Below, one piece after another: positions 1 to 10,700 of a stretch of 35,514 nucleotides of DNA. The position numbers and the translations under genes are program-made. The DNA is from Candidatus Roizmanbacteria bacterium CG_4_9_14_0_2_um_filter_35_15 (lineage in GTDB: Bacteria > Patescibacteriota > Microgenomatia > UBA1406 > GWC2-37-13): positions 1 to 35,514 of the forward strand of contig PFRZ01000038.1 in the NCBI GenBank assembly GCA_002788805.1. Reading direction: 5' to 3'. The notes beneath the pieces were generated by a model that worked only from the letters and a program-made list of their open reading frames with translations, was not told the DNA's origin and searched no databases. Numbering within the stretch: position 1 is the first letter of the stretch; each line of letters starts with the position of its first letter.

Positions 1-660
1 ATGGAGTTTTAACCTTCCGTTTTCAATCGTAAGATATTGAGCAAATCCATAGAGAATTATTCCGGTAGCGGCAAAGTGATTTTTTTCATCAACTTCGCCG
101 AAATGATTATGTCCAATAATATAAATTTCATTATCTTTAGGACTATACAGTTTTTTAATTTTTATCTTAGCGAGGTAATTTCGGTAAGCAAACCAGATGA
201 TAAAAAATCTTCCAAATATTTTAATTAAAAGTTGACGAAAGAAGTGGCTTATTTTTACAAAAAAAGGAATAATCCAACTTAACTTAAAAAAATCCATTTT
301 TAATAAGACTTCTGGTGTTATTCTAATCTTTTGACCATGTTCAAAATAAAAAATTATTTTATTAATTTTTAATTTATACTGATCAGTTTGGATATCAGAA
401 AAAAGATTAACACGTTTATCAGATATTTTTTTCGGATCATGATTTCCATAAATATAAACAGCTCTTCTTTTTTTTAGCAAAGGAAAAAGTTTATTCCATT
501 GAGACTTGACGAAATCATTAAAGCTTATTATATAACCATCAAAAAAATCACCATTAATGATTACCCGGTCAGCTGAAGAGATAATTTTTTTTAGAAAGTT
601 AAATTTTCTTTCCTCATATGGAAGATAAAGGTGAGTGTCGGAAAAGACTAAGATATTCAT
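1..660 (-). CDS. Calcineurin-like metallophosphoesterase (3' end outside window)
   Basis: This gene is missing from the ORF track because it runs off the left edge. Reading the minus strand from an ATG at 660 gives 220 uninterrupted codons to base 1. The start reads MNILVFSDTHLYLP. The metallophosphoesterase metal-site signatures appear in order: DTH (residues 8-10), GDFFD (37-41), GNHD (72-75) and a late GHNH. These residues hold a two-metal centre that hydrolyses phosphate esters. An LpxH-like or general calcineurin-like enzyme fits best, but the substrate cannot be read from sequence. A basic, hydrophobic stretch in the second half could touch the membrane. The gene lies downstream of fusA behind a long inverted-repeat spacer. 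The 37-228 plus-strand ORF is its shadow. Confidence 0.85.
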   Translation of the reverse strand, partial: MNILVFSDTHLYLPYEERKFNFLKKIISSADRVIINGDFFDGYIISFNDFVKSQWNKLFPLLKKRRAVYIYGNHDPKKISDKRVNLFSDIQTDQYKLKINKIIFYFEHGQKIRITPEVLLKMDFFKLSWIIPFFVKISHFFRQLLIKIFGRFFIIWFAYRNYLAKIKIKKLYSPKDNEIYIIGHNHFGEVDEKNHFAATGIILYGFAQYLTIENGRLKLH

Positions 661-663
661 TGT

Positions 664-794
664 TAAATCTTAAATTCCAAATCCTAAGCTCCAAATAAAC
701 TCTAATATCTAAATTCAAAATTCTAAACTTTATTTATTATTTAGTATTTTGGATTTATGATTTATTTGTAATTTGAGATTTAGAATTTAGGATT
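664..794. repeat. AAATCCTAAATTCTAAATC-type inverted-repeat spacer after fusA
   Basis: The whole spacer between fusA and the phosphoesterase is built from a drifting word of about 8-10 nt (AAATCCTAAATTCTAAATCT on the minus strand). It then returns as its complement (TTTAGAATTTTGAATTTAG ... TTAGGATTTGGAATT). The result is an imperfect hairpin of about 120 nt. The same word occurs after prfB at 17731-17830. No ORF or RNA gene is visible. It could act as an mRNA 3'-end structure, but there is no GC-rich stem with a T-tract as in a classic terminator. Confidence 0.7.
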
Positions 795-2894
795 TTATTT
801 ATTCAACATTGTTTGAATAATATTCCTTGGTACTTCTTCGTAGTGAGAAGGTTCCATATAAAAAATTCCCCTGCCCTCGGTAAGAGAACGAAGGATAGTA
901 GCATAACCTGATAGCTCAGCTAAAGGAACATAGCCTTTAATAATAACGGCGCGGCTTCTTTTTTCAGTGCCGATAATCTTTCCTCGTTTTGAGGAAATAT
1001 CGCCGATGACCACTCCCATAAAGTTTTCTGGCACTGTCACCTCAAGCTTCATAATCGGCTCTAAAAGAGTTAAGCCGGCTTTTTTAGCCGCGTCTTGAAG
1101 AGCAATACTCCCTGCAATCTTAAAAGCAATATCCGATGAGTCAACGTCATGATAGCTACCATCAAGCAAAGTAACCTGAAGATCAACCATGGGAAAACCT
1201 AAGAGCACTCCTTTATCCATCGCCTCGACTACCCCTTTTTCTACCGGGGGGATAAACTCTGAAGGAATAGCGCCACCTTTGATTTTATTAACAAACTTAA
1301 AACCTTCACCTCGACCCAAAGGCTCGATCTTTATCACGCAATGACCATACTGGCCATGGCCGCCGGTTTGTTTAATATATTTACCTTCAACATCGTCGAC
1401 AATTTTTGTGACTGTTTCTTTATAGGCAACCTGGGGTTTACCAACATTAACATTCATTCCCATTTCCCGTTTCATCCGATCAACTAGGATTTCAAGGTGA
1501 AGTTCACCCATTCCAGACATAATCGTCTGGCCGGTTTCATGGTTTATCTTTACCTTAAAAGTTGGATCTTCTTCAGACAGTCTTTGTAAAGTATAAGAAA
1601 GTTTTTCTTGATCAGCTTTAGTTTTCGGCTCAATCGCTAAAGAAATTACTGGTTCGGGAAAGATAATTTTTTCTAAGATAAGAGGATAAGCGGGATCGGC
1701 TAAAGTGTCGCCGGTTCGGGTTTCTTTCGGTCCAACGAGGGCAACAATTTCTCCGGCAAAAGCCTCATCAACTTCCTCTCTTTGGTTGGCGTGCATGAGA
1801 AGAACCCGACTAACCCGTTCCTGTTTATCTCGATTAATGTTGTAAACATAGGTTCCAGATTTAAGAACACCTGAATAAATTCTTGTATAAGTTAATTTAC
1901 CAACATGAGGATCAAGTTGAATTTTAAAGGCTAAAGCAGCGAATTTTTCTTCAGGAGTAAGCTTTCTTTTTTCCTCTTCGGCGTTTACTGGATGAAGACC
2001 TTTAATCTCTTTTAGGTCAGCCGGTGAAGGTAGATAGTCAATGATGGCGTCTAAGACTGGTTGGACCGCCTTATTTCTTAATGATGTTCCACAAAAAATC
2101 GGAATCAATTTATAAGAAATAACTGCTTTTCTTAAGGCTTTTTTTAACTCTTCAACTGATATTTCCTGGTTATTAAGATATTTATCCAAAAGCTTATCAT
2201 CAGTTTCAGCTACGTGTTCAACTAGTTTAGCCCTCATTTTTAAAACTTTATCTTTTAGATCAGGAGGAATTTGATCCGAGATAGAATACTCAATTCCTTG
2301 ATCATCTTTATCCCAGACAAGAATTTTTAAAGTCAAAAGATCTACTATTCCTTTAAAATCCTGTTCTTTACCAATGGGATAGGTCATTACTGCTGGATTA
2401 GCTCCCAATCTTTCCTTGATTTCTTTGACAGTCGCTTCAAAATCAGCTCCCAGTTTATCCATCTTATTAATAAAACAGATTCTTGGCACTCTATATTTAT
2501 CAGCTTGACGCCAAACAGTTTCCGACTGGCTTTGCACTCCTTCTTCAGCATCAAAGATGACCACGCCACCGTCTAAAACGCGCAAAGACCGTTCCACTTC
2601 AGCAGTAAAGTCAACATGACCAGGAGTATCAATAATATTGATTCTTACGCCTTTCCAAAAGGTGGTGGTGGCGGCGGAAACAATAGTAATTCCTCTTTCT
2701 CGTTCTTGAGGCATCCAGTCCATCTGGGTTGTTCCTTCGTCAATGTCCCCAATTTTATAGGTACGGCCAGTATAAAAAAGAAACCGTTCGGTAGTAGTGG
2801 TTTTTCCCGAGTCGATATGGGCGATAATGCCGACGTTACGGATTTTATCAAGGGGGACGTTTCTGTTTTTAGTAATAATCGATAGTTGTGCCAT
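795..2894 (-). CDS. fusA: Elongation factor G
   Basis: This is the GTPase that moves tRNAs and mRNA through the ribosome after peptide transfer and helps recycle ribosomes with RRF. The 699-aa length is normal. GTPase motifs are clear: AHIDSGKT (25-32), RERGITI (switch I, about 65-71), DTPGH (89-93) and NKMD (143-146). Domain IV begins near GGHGQYGH, and the C-terminal EF-G domain V follows. The P-loop has Ser where many EF-Gs have Ala (HIDAGKT), a tolerated change. It is the last gene of rpoB-rpoC-rpsL-rpsG-fusA. The ATG has no Shine-Dalgarno; upstream lies a repeat hairpin. The stop codon is directly followed by the AAATCCTAAATT repeat. Confidence 0.98.
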   Translation of the reverse strand: MAQLSIITKNRNVPLDKIRNVGIIAHIDSGKTTTTERFLFYTGRTYKIGDIDEGTTQMDWMPQERERGITIVSAATTTFWKGVRINIIDTPGHVDFTAEVERSLRVLDGGVVIFDAEEGVQSQSETVWRQADKYRVPRICFINKMDKLGADFEATVKEIKERLGANPAVMTYPIGKEQDFKGIVDLLTLKILVWDKDDQGIEYSISDQIPPDLKDKVLKMRAKLVEHVAETDDKLLDKYLNNQEISVEELKKALRKAVISYKLIPIFCGTSLRNKAVQPVLDAIIDYLPSPADLKEIKGLHPVNAEEEKRKLTPEEKFAALAFKIQLDPHVGKLTYTRIYSGVLKSGTYVYNINRDKQERVSRVLLMHANQREEVDEAFAGEIVALVGPKETRTGDTLADPAYPLILEKIIFPEPVISLAIEPKTKADQEKLSYTLQRLSEEDPTFKVKINHETGQTIMSGMGELHLEILVDRMKREMGMNVNVGKPQVAYKETVTKIVDDVEGKYIKQTGGHGQYGHCVIKIEPLGRGEGFKFVNKIKGGAIPSEFIPPVEKGVVEAMDKGVLLGFPMVDLQVTLLDGSYHDVDSSDIAFKIAGSIALQDAAKKAGLTLLEPIMKLEVTVPENFMGVVIGDISSKRGKIIGTEKRSRAVIIKGYVPLAELSGYATILRSLTEGRGIFYMEPSHYEEVPRNIIQTMLNK

Positions 2895-2906
2895 AATTTA
2901 AAACTA

Positions 2907-2996
2907 GATGATAGAGGGTAGAAAGTAGAAAAAAATAATCTATCATCTATCTTCCAACTTCAAAAAACCATCTTCTACTTTCTATTATCTACCGTC
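2907..2996. repeat. Inverted repeat between rpsG and fusA
   Basis: Two arms of about 24 nt (2907-2930 and 2973-2996) are complementary. The inner 12 nt are perfect: TAGAAAGTAGAA at 2919-2930 and its reverse complement at 2973-2984. A third, related block (ATCTATCATCTATC) sits in the loop. Transcribed as part of the operon, it would fold between the rpsG and fusA cistrons. It is not GC-rich and has no T-run, so read-through is expected. Confidence 0.7.
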
Positions 2997-3001
2997 AAGC
3001 C

Positions 3002-3475
3002 TTACCATTTTAGGTGGGAAAAGGCTTTATTGGCTTCAGCGAGTTTTTCTGTTTGCAATTTTTTAGCTACCGCATTACCTTGATTTTTCGCTGCCTCCAA
3101 GATTTCCGTTAATAGTTTTTTATCAAAACTATGATATTCTTTATTGCTTTTTGATCGAGCCGCTTCAATAAGCCAATTTAAGGCTAAAAACAGCTTTCTT
3201 TCCCGTCTTACCTCAATCGGCACGAGATAAGAAGCGCCGCCTAGTCTACGGGGTTTGACCTCATGAAGCGGTGAGACATTGTCAATGGCTTGACGCAAGA
3301 TTTTTAATGGTTCATGACCTTGTTTTTGAATATCCTCTAAGGTCTGATAAACAATCCGTTCAGCAACGGATTTTTTACCATCAATCATCAAATAATTAAT
3401 CAGTTTCATTACCTCATAACTTTTATACCACTGATCTGGCTTGATTTTTATTTTTTTATAAGAATGTCTTGGCAT
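3002..3475 (-). CDS. rpsG: 30S ribosomal protein S7
   Basis: S7 is the primary assembly protein of the 30S head and contacts the 3' domain of 16S rRNA near the exit site. The 157-aa length is normal (about 156). Typical blocks are visible: the MPRHSYKK start, an NYLMIDGKKSVAERIVY helix, KPRRLGGASYLVPIEVR, and the C-terminal AEANKAFSHLKW. It lies between rpsL and fusA in the usual str order. The ATG follows the ATAAAGTTTATAAAG repeat and has no recognisable Shine-Dalgarno, so translation may rely on an unstructured AU-rich leader. Confidence 0.97.
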   Translation of the reverse strand: MPRHSYKKIKIKPDQWYKSYEVMKLINYLMIDGKKSVAERIVYQTLEDIQKQGHEPLKILRQAIDNVSPLHEVKPRRLGGASYLVPIEVRRERKLFLALNWLIEAARSKSNKEYHSFDKKLLTEILEAAKNQGNAVAKKLQTEKLAEANKAFSHLKW

Positions 3476-3482
3476 AAAATTA

Positions 3483-3557
3483 GTCTATAAAGTTTATAAA
3501 GTCTTTAAAGTTTATAAAGCAGTTTTCTTTATAGACTTTACGACTTTATGACTTTAA
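3483..3557. repeat. ATAAAGTTTATAAAGTC repeat between rpsL and rpsG
   Basis: The spacer is made of tandem and inverted copies of an 8-10-nt word (AAAGTTTATAAAG, CTTTATAGACTTTACGACT). Bases 3523-3556 are identical over 34 nt to 7762-7795 in the rpoB-rpoC spacer. Left and right halves are complementary and can pair as a hairpin. Confidence 0.75.
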
Positions 3558-3563
3558 AATTTA

Positions 3564-3986
3564 CTATGTTGTTTTTGTTGGTTCTGCTTTGGCTCCGTAT
3601 TTGCTTCTTGATGATTTTCTTGCCTCAACTCCAGCCGTATCAAACTTTCCTCGAACAATATGATACTTGACTCCTGGAAGATCTTTTACTCTTCCACCTC
3701 TGACTAAGACAATGGAGTGTTCTGCTAAGTTATGACCAATTCCTTGGATATAGGCGGTCACCTCCATTTTATTTGACAATCTCACTCTAGCGACTTTTCT
3801 TAAAGCCGAGTTTGGTTTTTTCGGAGTCATAGTGCGAACAATAGTACAAACACCCCTTTTAAGAGGATTATTTACTCTGACATACCTTCTTTTTAGAGAG
3901 TTAAAATCGCTTTTTAAAGCAATTGACTTGGACTTTTTATTTCTTGTCTTTCTCCCTTTTTTCACCAATTGGTTGATCGTTGGCAT
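3564..3986 (-). CDS. rpsL: 30S ribosomal protein S12
   Basis: S12 sits at the decoding centre and affects fidelity and streptomycin response. The 140-aa sequence has the family core [35 protein letters not shown] and a basic [10 protein letters not shown] tail. Both lysines tied to streptomycin resistance in E. coli (K42 in TPKKPN and K87 in RVKDLPG) are conserved, so no target-based resistance is predicted. Compared with E. coli S12 it carries about 15 extra residues before the GVCT segment. The first 50 nt lie inside the 3' end of rpoC in another frame. The start [10 protein letters not shown] matches the family start, so the overlap looks real. Confidence 0.97.
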   Translation of the reverse strand: MPTINQLVKKGRKTRNKKSKSIALKSDFNSLKRRYVRVNNPLKRGVCTIVRTMTPKKPNSALRKVARVRLSNKMEVTAYIQGIGHNLAEHSIVLVRGGRVKDLPGVKYHIVRGKFDTAGVEARKSSRSKYGAKAEPTKTT

Positions 3987-6900
3987 ATTTACTTAAAAAC
4001 TTACCATAATATTTCTCGATTAACTCACGAGTAACGGGAATTAATCTGCCAATTATAACATTTTCTTTTAGACCCAACAAGTAATCAATATTGCCTTTAA
4101 TTGCCGCACTACTTAAGACGCTGGTTGTTTGTTCAAAGGAGGCAGCTGACAGCCATGAATCAGTATAGATGGCGGCTCTGGTAATCCCTAAAATAGAGAT
4201 TTTTCCTGTCGCTGGTTTTTCTCCTTTAGCTAAAACCCGTTTATTTTCTTCTTTAAAACGAATCTTGGAAACAACTTCATCTTTAATAAAAGCGGTATCA
4301 CCTTCATCTTCAATAATAACTTTATCACTCATCTTTCTTATAATCACTTCGAAATGCTTATCATGAATAGTGATTCCTTGAGATTCATAGACTTTTTGGA
4401 TTTCGTCCAAAAGATAGATTTGTGCCGCCCTCAATCCTTTAATAGTTAAAATATCGTTAACATCGAGATAACCTTCAGAAAGAGGTGTGCCGGCAACAAT
4501 TAAGTCACCATCTTTTATTTTAAGTTTTTGAGAAACTGGAATAATAAATTCTTGTTCTTTTATCAATGAGTCTTTATTGCTTGAGGTGATTTTAATATTA
4601 AAAACTTCTTTTTCCGTATCTTCTTGAACGGTCGCCTTGCCATTAATTTCCGCAATTGGGGAGACAATTTTTGGTGTCCTGGTTTCAAACAACTGTTCTA
4701 CTCGAGGCAAACCTTGAGTAACGTCAGAAATAACAATTCCTCCAAAATGTCTTACTCTCATCGTCAGTTGCGTTCCTGGTTCGCCAATTGATTGGGCGGC
4801 AATGACGCCAACAGGCACACCAATCTCAACGATTTTACTGGTGGCAAGATCGGTTCCATAACATTTCTGACAGATTCCATAAGGAGATTGACAGTAAAGA
4901 GGTGAACGTACCACTACTCGGTTAATTTTATTTTTTTCAAGAAGAGAAATCTTTTCTTTATCTAAAAGTTCATCAGCTTTAATAAGTACTTCTTTATTAG
5001 CCAAGACGACATCAAAGGCAAGATAACGGTCTTTAATTCTTTCTTTAAACTTTTCACCGCGACTACCTTCAAAGAAGATTGATAATCCTTCTTTTGTTCC
5101 ACAGTCTTCCTCTCTAACGATCATGTCGTGACTAACATCAACCAATCTTCGCGTTAAATAACCAGCATCAGCTGTTTTCAGAGCAGAATCGGTTAGACCT
5201 TTTCTTGCTCCTCGAGCCGAGATGACATACTCAAAGATTGACAATCCTTCTCGATAGTTTGATTTGGTGGGTACTTCAATAATTTTTCCTAAAGGATCAA
5301 CAACTAATCCTTTAATAGCAGAAAGTTGTTTTAATTGTTCGCGAGAAGCTCGAGCTCCTCCTGATTTAATGATAATCTTCACGGGATTTTCTTCATCTAG
5401 AGCCGCCCAAGTTTTATTAGCTAATTTTTCAGTCGCTTCAATCCAGATTTTATTTGAATAACGTTTTTTTTCTTCATAAGACAACAGTCCCTGTTCATAA
5501 TTTTTTCTAACTTTATCAATCTCTTTTTCTGTTTCTCTAAGAAGCGATTGTTTTTCTTTGATGATTTTACAATCAAAAATTGAAACTGATAATCCACCAG
5601 AAACAGTGGCTGCCCAGAAGCCGATTTCTTTTAGACGATCTATTAATTCGCCTACTTTTTGCTTATCGAACATCTTCATTGCCACCATGACCAGATTTTT
5701 TAAATCGCTGGCTTTAATATCCTGATTAATATATTTTAGTTCATCAGGTAAAGCTTCATTAAAGATAACTCGACCAACTGAAGTTTTTATCACTTGATTT
5801 TTTATTTTGAGTAGAATTGGTTCTCTTAGATTAATTTTTCTTAAGAGATAGACATTGATAGCTAAGTCTTCATTAGCAAAGATCTTTAACTGAGCATCTT
5901 TTCTATTAACGAAATTATTATCAAGAGTCGTTAGGTAATAACAACCAAGAGCCATCTCTTTATTAGGAAGAACAATTGGAGAACCATCAGCTGGTTTTAA
6001 TAGATTATGATAAGGAAGCATTCTTTCTTTGACTTCAGTGATCGCCTGGTTCGATAGTGGTAAAAAGACGCCCATAGCATCACCATCAAAGTCAGCGTTA
6101 TAGCCAGCGCAGACGGTTGGATGAAGTTTAATGGCATAGCCATCGGTTAAAACAGGATAAAAACCTAAAATAGAAAGTTTATGGAGAGTCGGCGCTCGGT
6201 TTAGTAACACCGGATGCTCTTTGGTGATTTCCTCAAGAATATCGTAAACTACCGGCTCCTTTTTTTCCAAAAAATTTTTGGCGCTTTTAATATTAGGAGC
6301 TAAGCCGCGAATAATTATTTCATGAAGTAAAAAAGGCTTGAAAAGCTCAAGAGCCATTTCTTTAGGAATACCTACTTGGTCCAACTTTAACTCCGGTCCG
6401 ACGATTATCGTTGATCGACCGGAATAATCAACTCTTTTTCCCAAGAGGTTTTGACGAAATCTTCCTTGCTTCCCTCTTAAAATATCAGAAAGTGATTTTT
6501 GGATTTTTGAAGCCGCTCCGCCAGTTCTTGTTCTTCCTCTTGATTTTTGAAGATCGATAAGAGAGTCAACTGCTTCTTGGAGCATCCTTTTTTCGTTACG
6601 GAGAATAATTTCTGGCGCTCCTAAATCAATCAGTTGTTTAAGACGATTGTTTCTATTAATTACTCTTCGATAAAAGTCATTTAAATCTGAAGTAGCAAAC
6701 TTTCCTCCTGGCAGTTGAACCACTGGTCGTAGATCAGGAGGAATCACTGGTAGGACGGTTAAAATCATCCATTTAGGATCAATCTTAGCTTTAATAAAAG
6801 CTTCAAGAGTACGAGTTTTTTTTAGAAGTTTATTTCTTTTATCTCCTTTAGCTTCACTTAAATTTTTTAAGGTTTCGGCATATTTTGTTTGCAGATTATA

Positions 6901-7731
6901 AGAGGATAGAATCTCATATAATACCTCACTGCCCATTCCGACCGTTAAAAAATCTTCAACATTTTTTTCCTTAAGATAAAGATAATCATCTTCTTCGATG
7001 ACATCAAAAGATTTAATTGTTTTGATTAATTTCGTCAGTCTTTCAAAAAAAGCCGTAGTTTTCGCTTTTTTTTCGATAAAATTATTGGACAAAATTTTTA
7101 ACTGTTCTCTTTCTTTAAAATCCAATTCTTGGTGAGTAATTTCCCACTGTTCTTTATTATTGATTTTTTTTTCGAACTCCAAATACTGTTTATTAAAGTT
7201 TTTCTTGACGGCTTCTTCTTCTTTTTTATTCTCTTCTTCAATTTTTGTTATTTCCGTTTTTTTAACTTCCTCGACAGTTTTTAGGGCGTTTTTTTGCCTG
7301 TCTTTATCAACCTGCTGAACTAGGTATAAAGCATAGTAAACGATTCTTTCCAATGATTGAGGAGAGATGTCAAGGATAATACTTAAAACCGAAGACGACC
7401 CTTTAAAATACCAAATATGAGCGATTGGAGAAGCAAGTTTGATATGGCCCATTCGTTCGCGACGAACAGCTGATGTAATGATTTCTACGCCACAGCGATC
7501 GCAGACGATGCCTTTATAATGCATTCTTTTATATTTACCGCAGTAGCATTCATAATCTTTAGTGGGACCAAAAATTCTTTCATCAAAAAGACCATCTTTT
7601 TCCGCACGAAAAGTGCGATAGTTAATCGTTTCTGGTTTAATTACCTCGCCGTGAGACCACTTTATAATTATTTCTGGCGAAGCAAGACTAATTCTCAGGC
7701 CGGAAAAATCAACTAGATTGATGTCATCCAT
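3937..7731 (-). CDS. rpoC: DNA-directed RNA polymerase subunit beta'
   Basis: This is the large catalytic subunit of RNA polymerase. The 1264-aa sequence contains the N-terminal zinc ribbon (C62, C64, C77, C80), a charged coiled-coil insert at roughly 150-230, the metal-binding loop NADFDGDAM (about 543-551), the bridge helix region [17 protein letters not shown], a second zinc site (CGTKEG ... [11 protein letters not shown]), and the trigger-loop region with [15 protein letters not shown]. All three catalytic Asp are present. Two usually fixed elements deviate: GDAMGVF replaces GDQMAVH, and MRVRHFGG replaces MRTFHxGG. The ATG lies 68 nt after rpoB behind a repeat hairpin with no Shine-Dalgarno. 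The 3' end overlaps rpsL by 50 nt. Confidence 0.98.
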   Translation of the reverse strand: MDDINLVDFSGLRISLASPEIIIKWSHGEVIKPETINYRTFRAEKDGLFDERIFGPTKDYECYCGKYKRMHYKGIVCDRCGVEIITSAVRRERMGHIKLASPIAHIWYFKGSSSVLSIILDISPQSLERIVYYALYLVQQVDKDRQKNALKTVEEVKKTEITKIEEENKKEEEAVKKNFNKQYLEFEKKINNKEQWEITHQELDFKEREQLKILSNNFIEKKAKTTAFFERLTKLIKTIKSFDVIEEDDYLYLKEKNVEDFLTVGMGSEVLYEILSSYNLQTKYAETLKNLSEAKGDKRNKLLKKTRTLEAFIKAKIDPKWMILTVLPVIPPDLRPVVQLPGGKFATSDLNDFYRRVINRNNRLKQLIDLGAPEIILRNEKRMLQEAVDSLIDLQKSRGRTRTGGAASKIQKSLSDILRGKQGRFRQNLLGKRVDYSGRSTIIVGPELKLDQVGIPKEMALELFKPFLLHEIIIRGLAPNIKSAKNFLEKKEPVVYDILEEITKEHPVLLNRAPTLHKLSILGFYPVLTDGYAIKLHPTVCAGYNADFDGDAMGVFLPLSNQAITEVKERMLPYHNLLKPADGSPIVLPNKEMALGCYYLTTLDNNFVNRKDAQLKIFANEDLAINVYLLRKINLREPILLKIKNQVIKTSVGRVIFNEALPDELKYINQDIKASDLKNLVMVAMKMFDKQKVGELIDRLKEIGFWAATVSGGLSVSIFDCKIIKEKQSLLRETEKEIDKVRKNYEQGLLSYEEKKRYSNKIWIEATEKLANKTWAALDEENPVKIIIKSGGARASREQLKQLSAIKGLVVDPLGKIIEVPTKSNYREGLSIFEYVISARGARKGLTDSALKTADAGYLTRRLVDVSHDMIVREEDCGTKEGLSIFFEGSRGEKFKERIKDRYLAFDVVLANKEVLIKADELLDKEKISLLEKNKINRVVVRSPLYCQSPYGICQKCYGTDLATSKIVEIGVPVGVIAAQSIGEPGTQLTMRVRHFGGIVISDVTQGLPRVEQLFETRTPKIVSPIAEINGKATVQEDTEKEVFNIKITSSNKDSLIKEQEFIIPVSQKLKIKDGDLIVAGTPLSEGYLDVNDILTIKGLRAAQIYLLDEIQKVYESQGITIHDKHFEVIIRKMSDKVIIEDEGDTAFIKDEVVSKIRFKEENKRVLAKGEKPATGKISILGITRAAIYTDSWLSAASFEQTTSVLSSAAIKGNIDYLLGLKENVIIGRLIPVTRELIEKYYGKFLSKYANDQPIGEKREKDKK

Positions 7732-7741
7732 AATATTTAGT

Positions 7742-7796
7742 TTTTAAAGTTTATAAAGAATTTTTCTTTATAGACTTTACGACTTTATGACTTTAT
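7742..7796. repeat. ATAAAGTTTATAAAGTC repeat between rpoB and rpoC
   Basis: This is a second copy of the rpsL-rpsG spacer repeat. Bases 7762-7795 match 3523-3556 exactly. TAAAGTTTATAAAG at the left pairs with CTTTATAGACTTTA to its right around an AT-rich loop. It fills nearly the whole rpoB-rpoC spacer and would be transcribed. Confidence 0.75.
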
Positions 7797-7799
7797 GGA

Positions 7800-10700
7800 C
7801 TACTTTATGTAGTCAATTGATAATCCTAAAGCATTAAGCTCTTTTATTAAGACATGGAAAGATTCAGGCACTGACGACTGGGGAATGTCCACGCCTTTGA
7901 TAATTGCTTCAAAAGCTTTGGTTCTTCCTCGGACATCATCGCTTTTAATGGTTAAAATTTCTTGTAAGGTGTAGGGAACTCGATGTGATTCTAACGCCCA
8001 GACTTCCATCTCGCCAAATCGTTGTCCTCCTAGTTGAGACTTTCCTCCAAGAGGTTGTTGGGTGACAAGCGAGTATGGGCCGATACTACGAGCATGGAAT
8101 TTATCTTCGACCATATGAATCAACTTCATAATATAAGCTGTGCCAACAAGCACTTTTCTTTCATAGGGAAGGCCAGTTAGACCATCATAGAGGGTGATTT
8201 TGTTGTCAATCGGTAAACCGATTTTTTCTAACTCAGAAATAATGAACTCTTCTTTGATTTTCTCAAAGACAGGAACAGAAATATTCGCCCCAATTTTACT
8301 GGCAATTGCTCCCATTAAGGTTTCAAACAGTTGGCCGAGATTCATCCGTGAGAGGATGGAAAGTGGAGAAAGAATGACGTCAACTGGAGTGCCGTCTTTA
8401 AGGTAGGGCATGTCCCAAGCAGGTAAGATTTTCGAAATCACTCCCTTATTACCATGGCGCCCAGCTAATTTATCACCAACCGAGATCTTTCGTAGTTGGG
8501 CAGTATTAACAATAATTCTTTTTAAAACACTTGGTTCAAGTTCATTAGGATCTTTTTTTCCATCAATAGTTTCAATATTAACAACATAGCCGCGTTTTCC
8601 ATAAGGCATTCTCAGCGAAGTATCCTTAATATCTTTAGCTTTTTCACCAAAGATGGCTCGCAACAACCTTTCTTCGGCGGTTAGTTCTTTTTCTCCTTTG
8701 GGTGCAACTTTACCAACAAGAATATCTCCACCATTAACTTCTGTTCCCAGTATAATCATTCCTTCATTATCTAGGTTTTGTAATACTTCTTCTCTGACAT
8801 TAGGAATATCGCGAGTAAGTTCTTCCGGACCGAGTTTTGTATCAACTAAATCGGCAACAAACTCTTCCATTGTCACTGAAGTTAAGACATCTTCTTTTAC
8901 CAAACGATCAGAGATAACAAAGCCGTCTTCGTAGCCTAAACCATTAAGAGAAGTGTAGGCAACGACAAGATTTTGTCCTAAAGCTAACTTGCCCTGGTTA
9001 GTTGATGGGCCGTCAATAATCACGTCACCTTTTTTTATTCGCTGGCCTTTTTCTACGAGAGGTTTTTGATCAAAAGCAACATTTTTATTAGTTCTAATAA
9101 ATCTTTCTAGTTGATAATAATAGAGTTTGCCGCTTTTTCCTTTAAAAATAATTTTTTGACCATCAACATATTTAATTAAGCCATCTTCTGGAGCTTTAAT
9201 CGTTCTTCCTAAAGCAAGACTGATTTTGTCTTCCATTCCTGTGCCTACTAAAGGCGACTTTGGTTTTAAAAGAGGCACTGCTTGGCATTGCATGTGGGTA
9301 CCCATTAAGGCTCGTGAGGCATCATCATTTTGTAAAAAAGGAATAAGAGCCGCTGAAGCACCGACCACCTGTCTCGGAGAAACATCAATTAAGTCAGCTT
9401 TTTCTACCGGGATTTCAATAATCTCTCCATGGTGACGAACAACGACTGTTTCGTCGACTAAGTAATCTTTTTTATCAATATTAATATTATCAGAAGTGAT
9501 AAAATGTTCTTCTTCATCGTCGGACTGAAGATAGATGATGTCATTGGATATTTTTACCTTGGTTTTCCCACCAGCTTTAATCTTTTCTAATTTTCTATAT
9601 GGAGCTTCAAGGAATCCATATTGGTTAATTTTGGCGTATAAGGCCATATAAGTAACCACACCAATATTTGGTCCTTCCGGACTTCTAATTGGGCAGATTC
9701 TTCCATATTGAGAAGAGGAGATATCGCGGATAGAGAAAGAAGCTCTTTCTTTTTTAATACCGCCAGGGCCACCGACGGTTACTCTTCTTAGATTATCCAG
9801 TTCAGCTAAAGGATTAGTTTGATCAACGATAGTTGACAGCTGACTGGTTCGATAAAAAGAATTAATCGCGACAATTAACGGCTTAGAATTAACTACTTGT
9901 GAAGGAACAACATTGGTTTCGCCACCAATTAAACTCATTCTTTCCTTGATTTCGCGGTTAACACGAACCATTCCTACTCGTATTCCATACATTCCGATAA
10001 GTTCACCTACCGTTCGTAATCGACGATTACCCAAATGATCAATATTATCAAAGGTTCCTTGGTTATTAGTTAAATCAATCAAATATTTAATGGTTTCGAT
10101 AATATCAACTTTTTGCAGTAGATGATTTTCTTTATTAATCTCAAGATTAAGACCTAGTTTTTTATTAATTTTGTATCGGCCAACATCAGCTAACGAATAT
10201 CTTTTTTGATTTAAAAAGAGATTATTAATGGTTTCATAGGCATTGTCTAAGATTAAAGGTTCTCCTGGTCTTACTTTACGGTAAATTTCTAAGACAGCTT
10301 CATCTTTATTTTTAGTTTGATCTTTTTTTAAAGTTGGTAGTAAATACTTTTCCAACAGACTTTTATCAAGGGAGTTAAAGTAGGATAAGATTTGGTTGTC
10401 GTTTTCGCCATCATAAGCTTTAATGAAAACCGTCGCTAAAAACTTCCTTTTCTTATTCACCTTCATCTCAATAAGATTGTTTTTATTAATGGTGACATCG
10501 AGCCAGGCTCCAATATAAGGTCTTACTTCAGCATTATAAAGAGTCAGGCCAGTTGTTTTATCTATTTCAGCCGTAAAGTAGACGCCGGGAGACCTCACAA
10601 GTTGGTTGATAATCGCTCTTTCGATACCATTAATAATAAAAGTTCCTCTTTCAGTCATCTTGGGAAGATTAAAGAAATAGACGTCTTGTTTTTTCTCTGA

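Noticed and set aside
37-228. 63-aa plus-strand ORF at the left edge
   Set aside because: It is the shadow of the metallophosphoesterase read on the minus strand, which has clear motifs and is open to the window edge.
3564-3986. Streptomycin-resistance changes in S12
   Set aside because: Both lysines equivalent to E. coli K42 and K87 are conserved.
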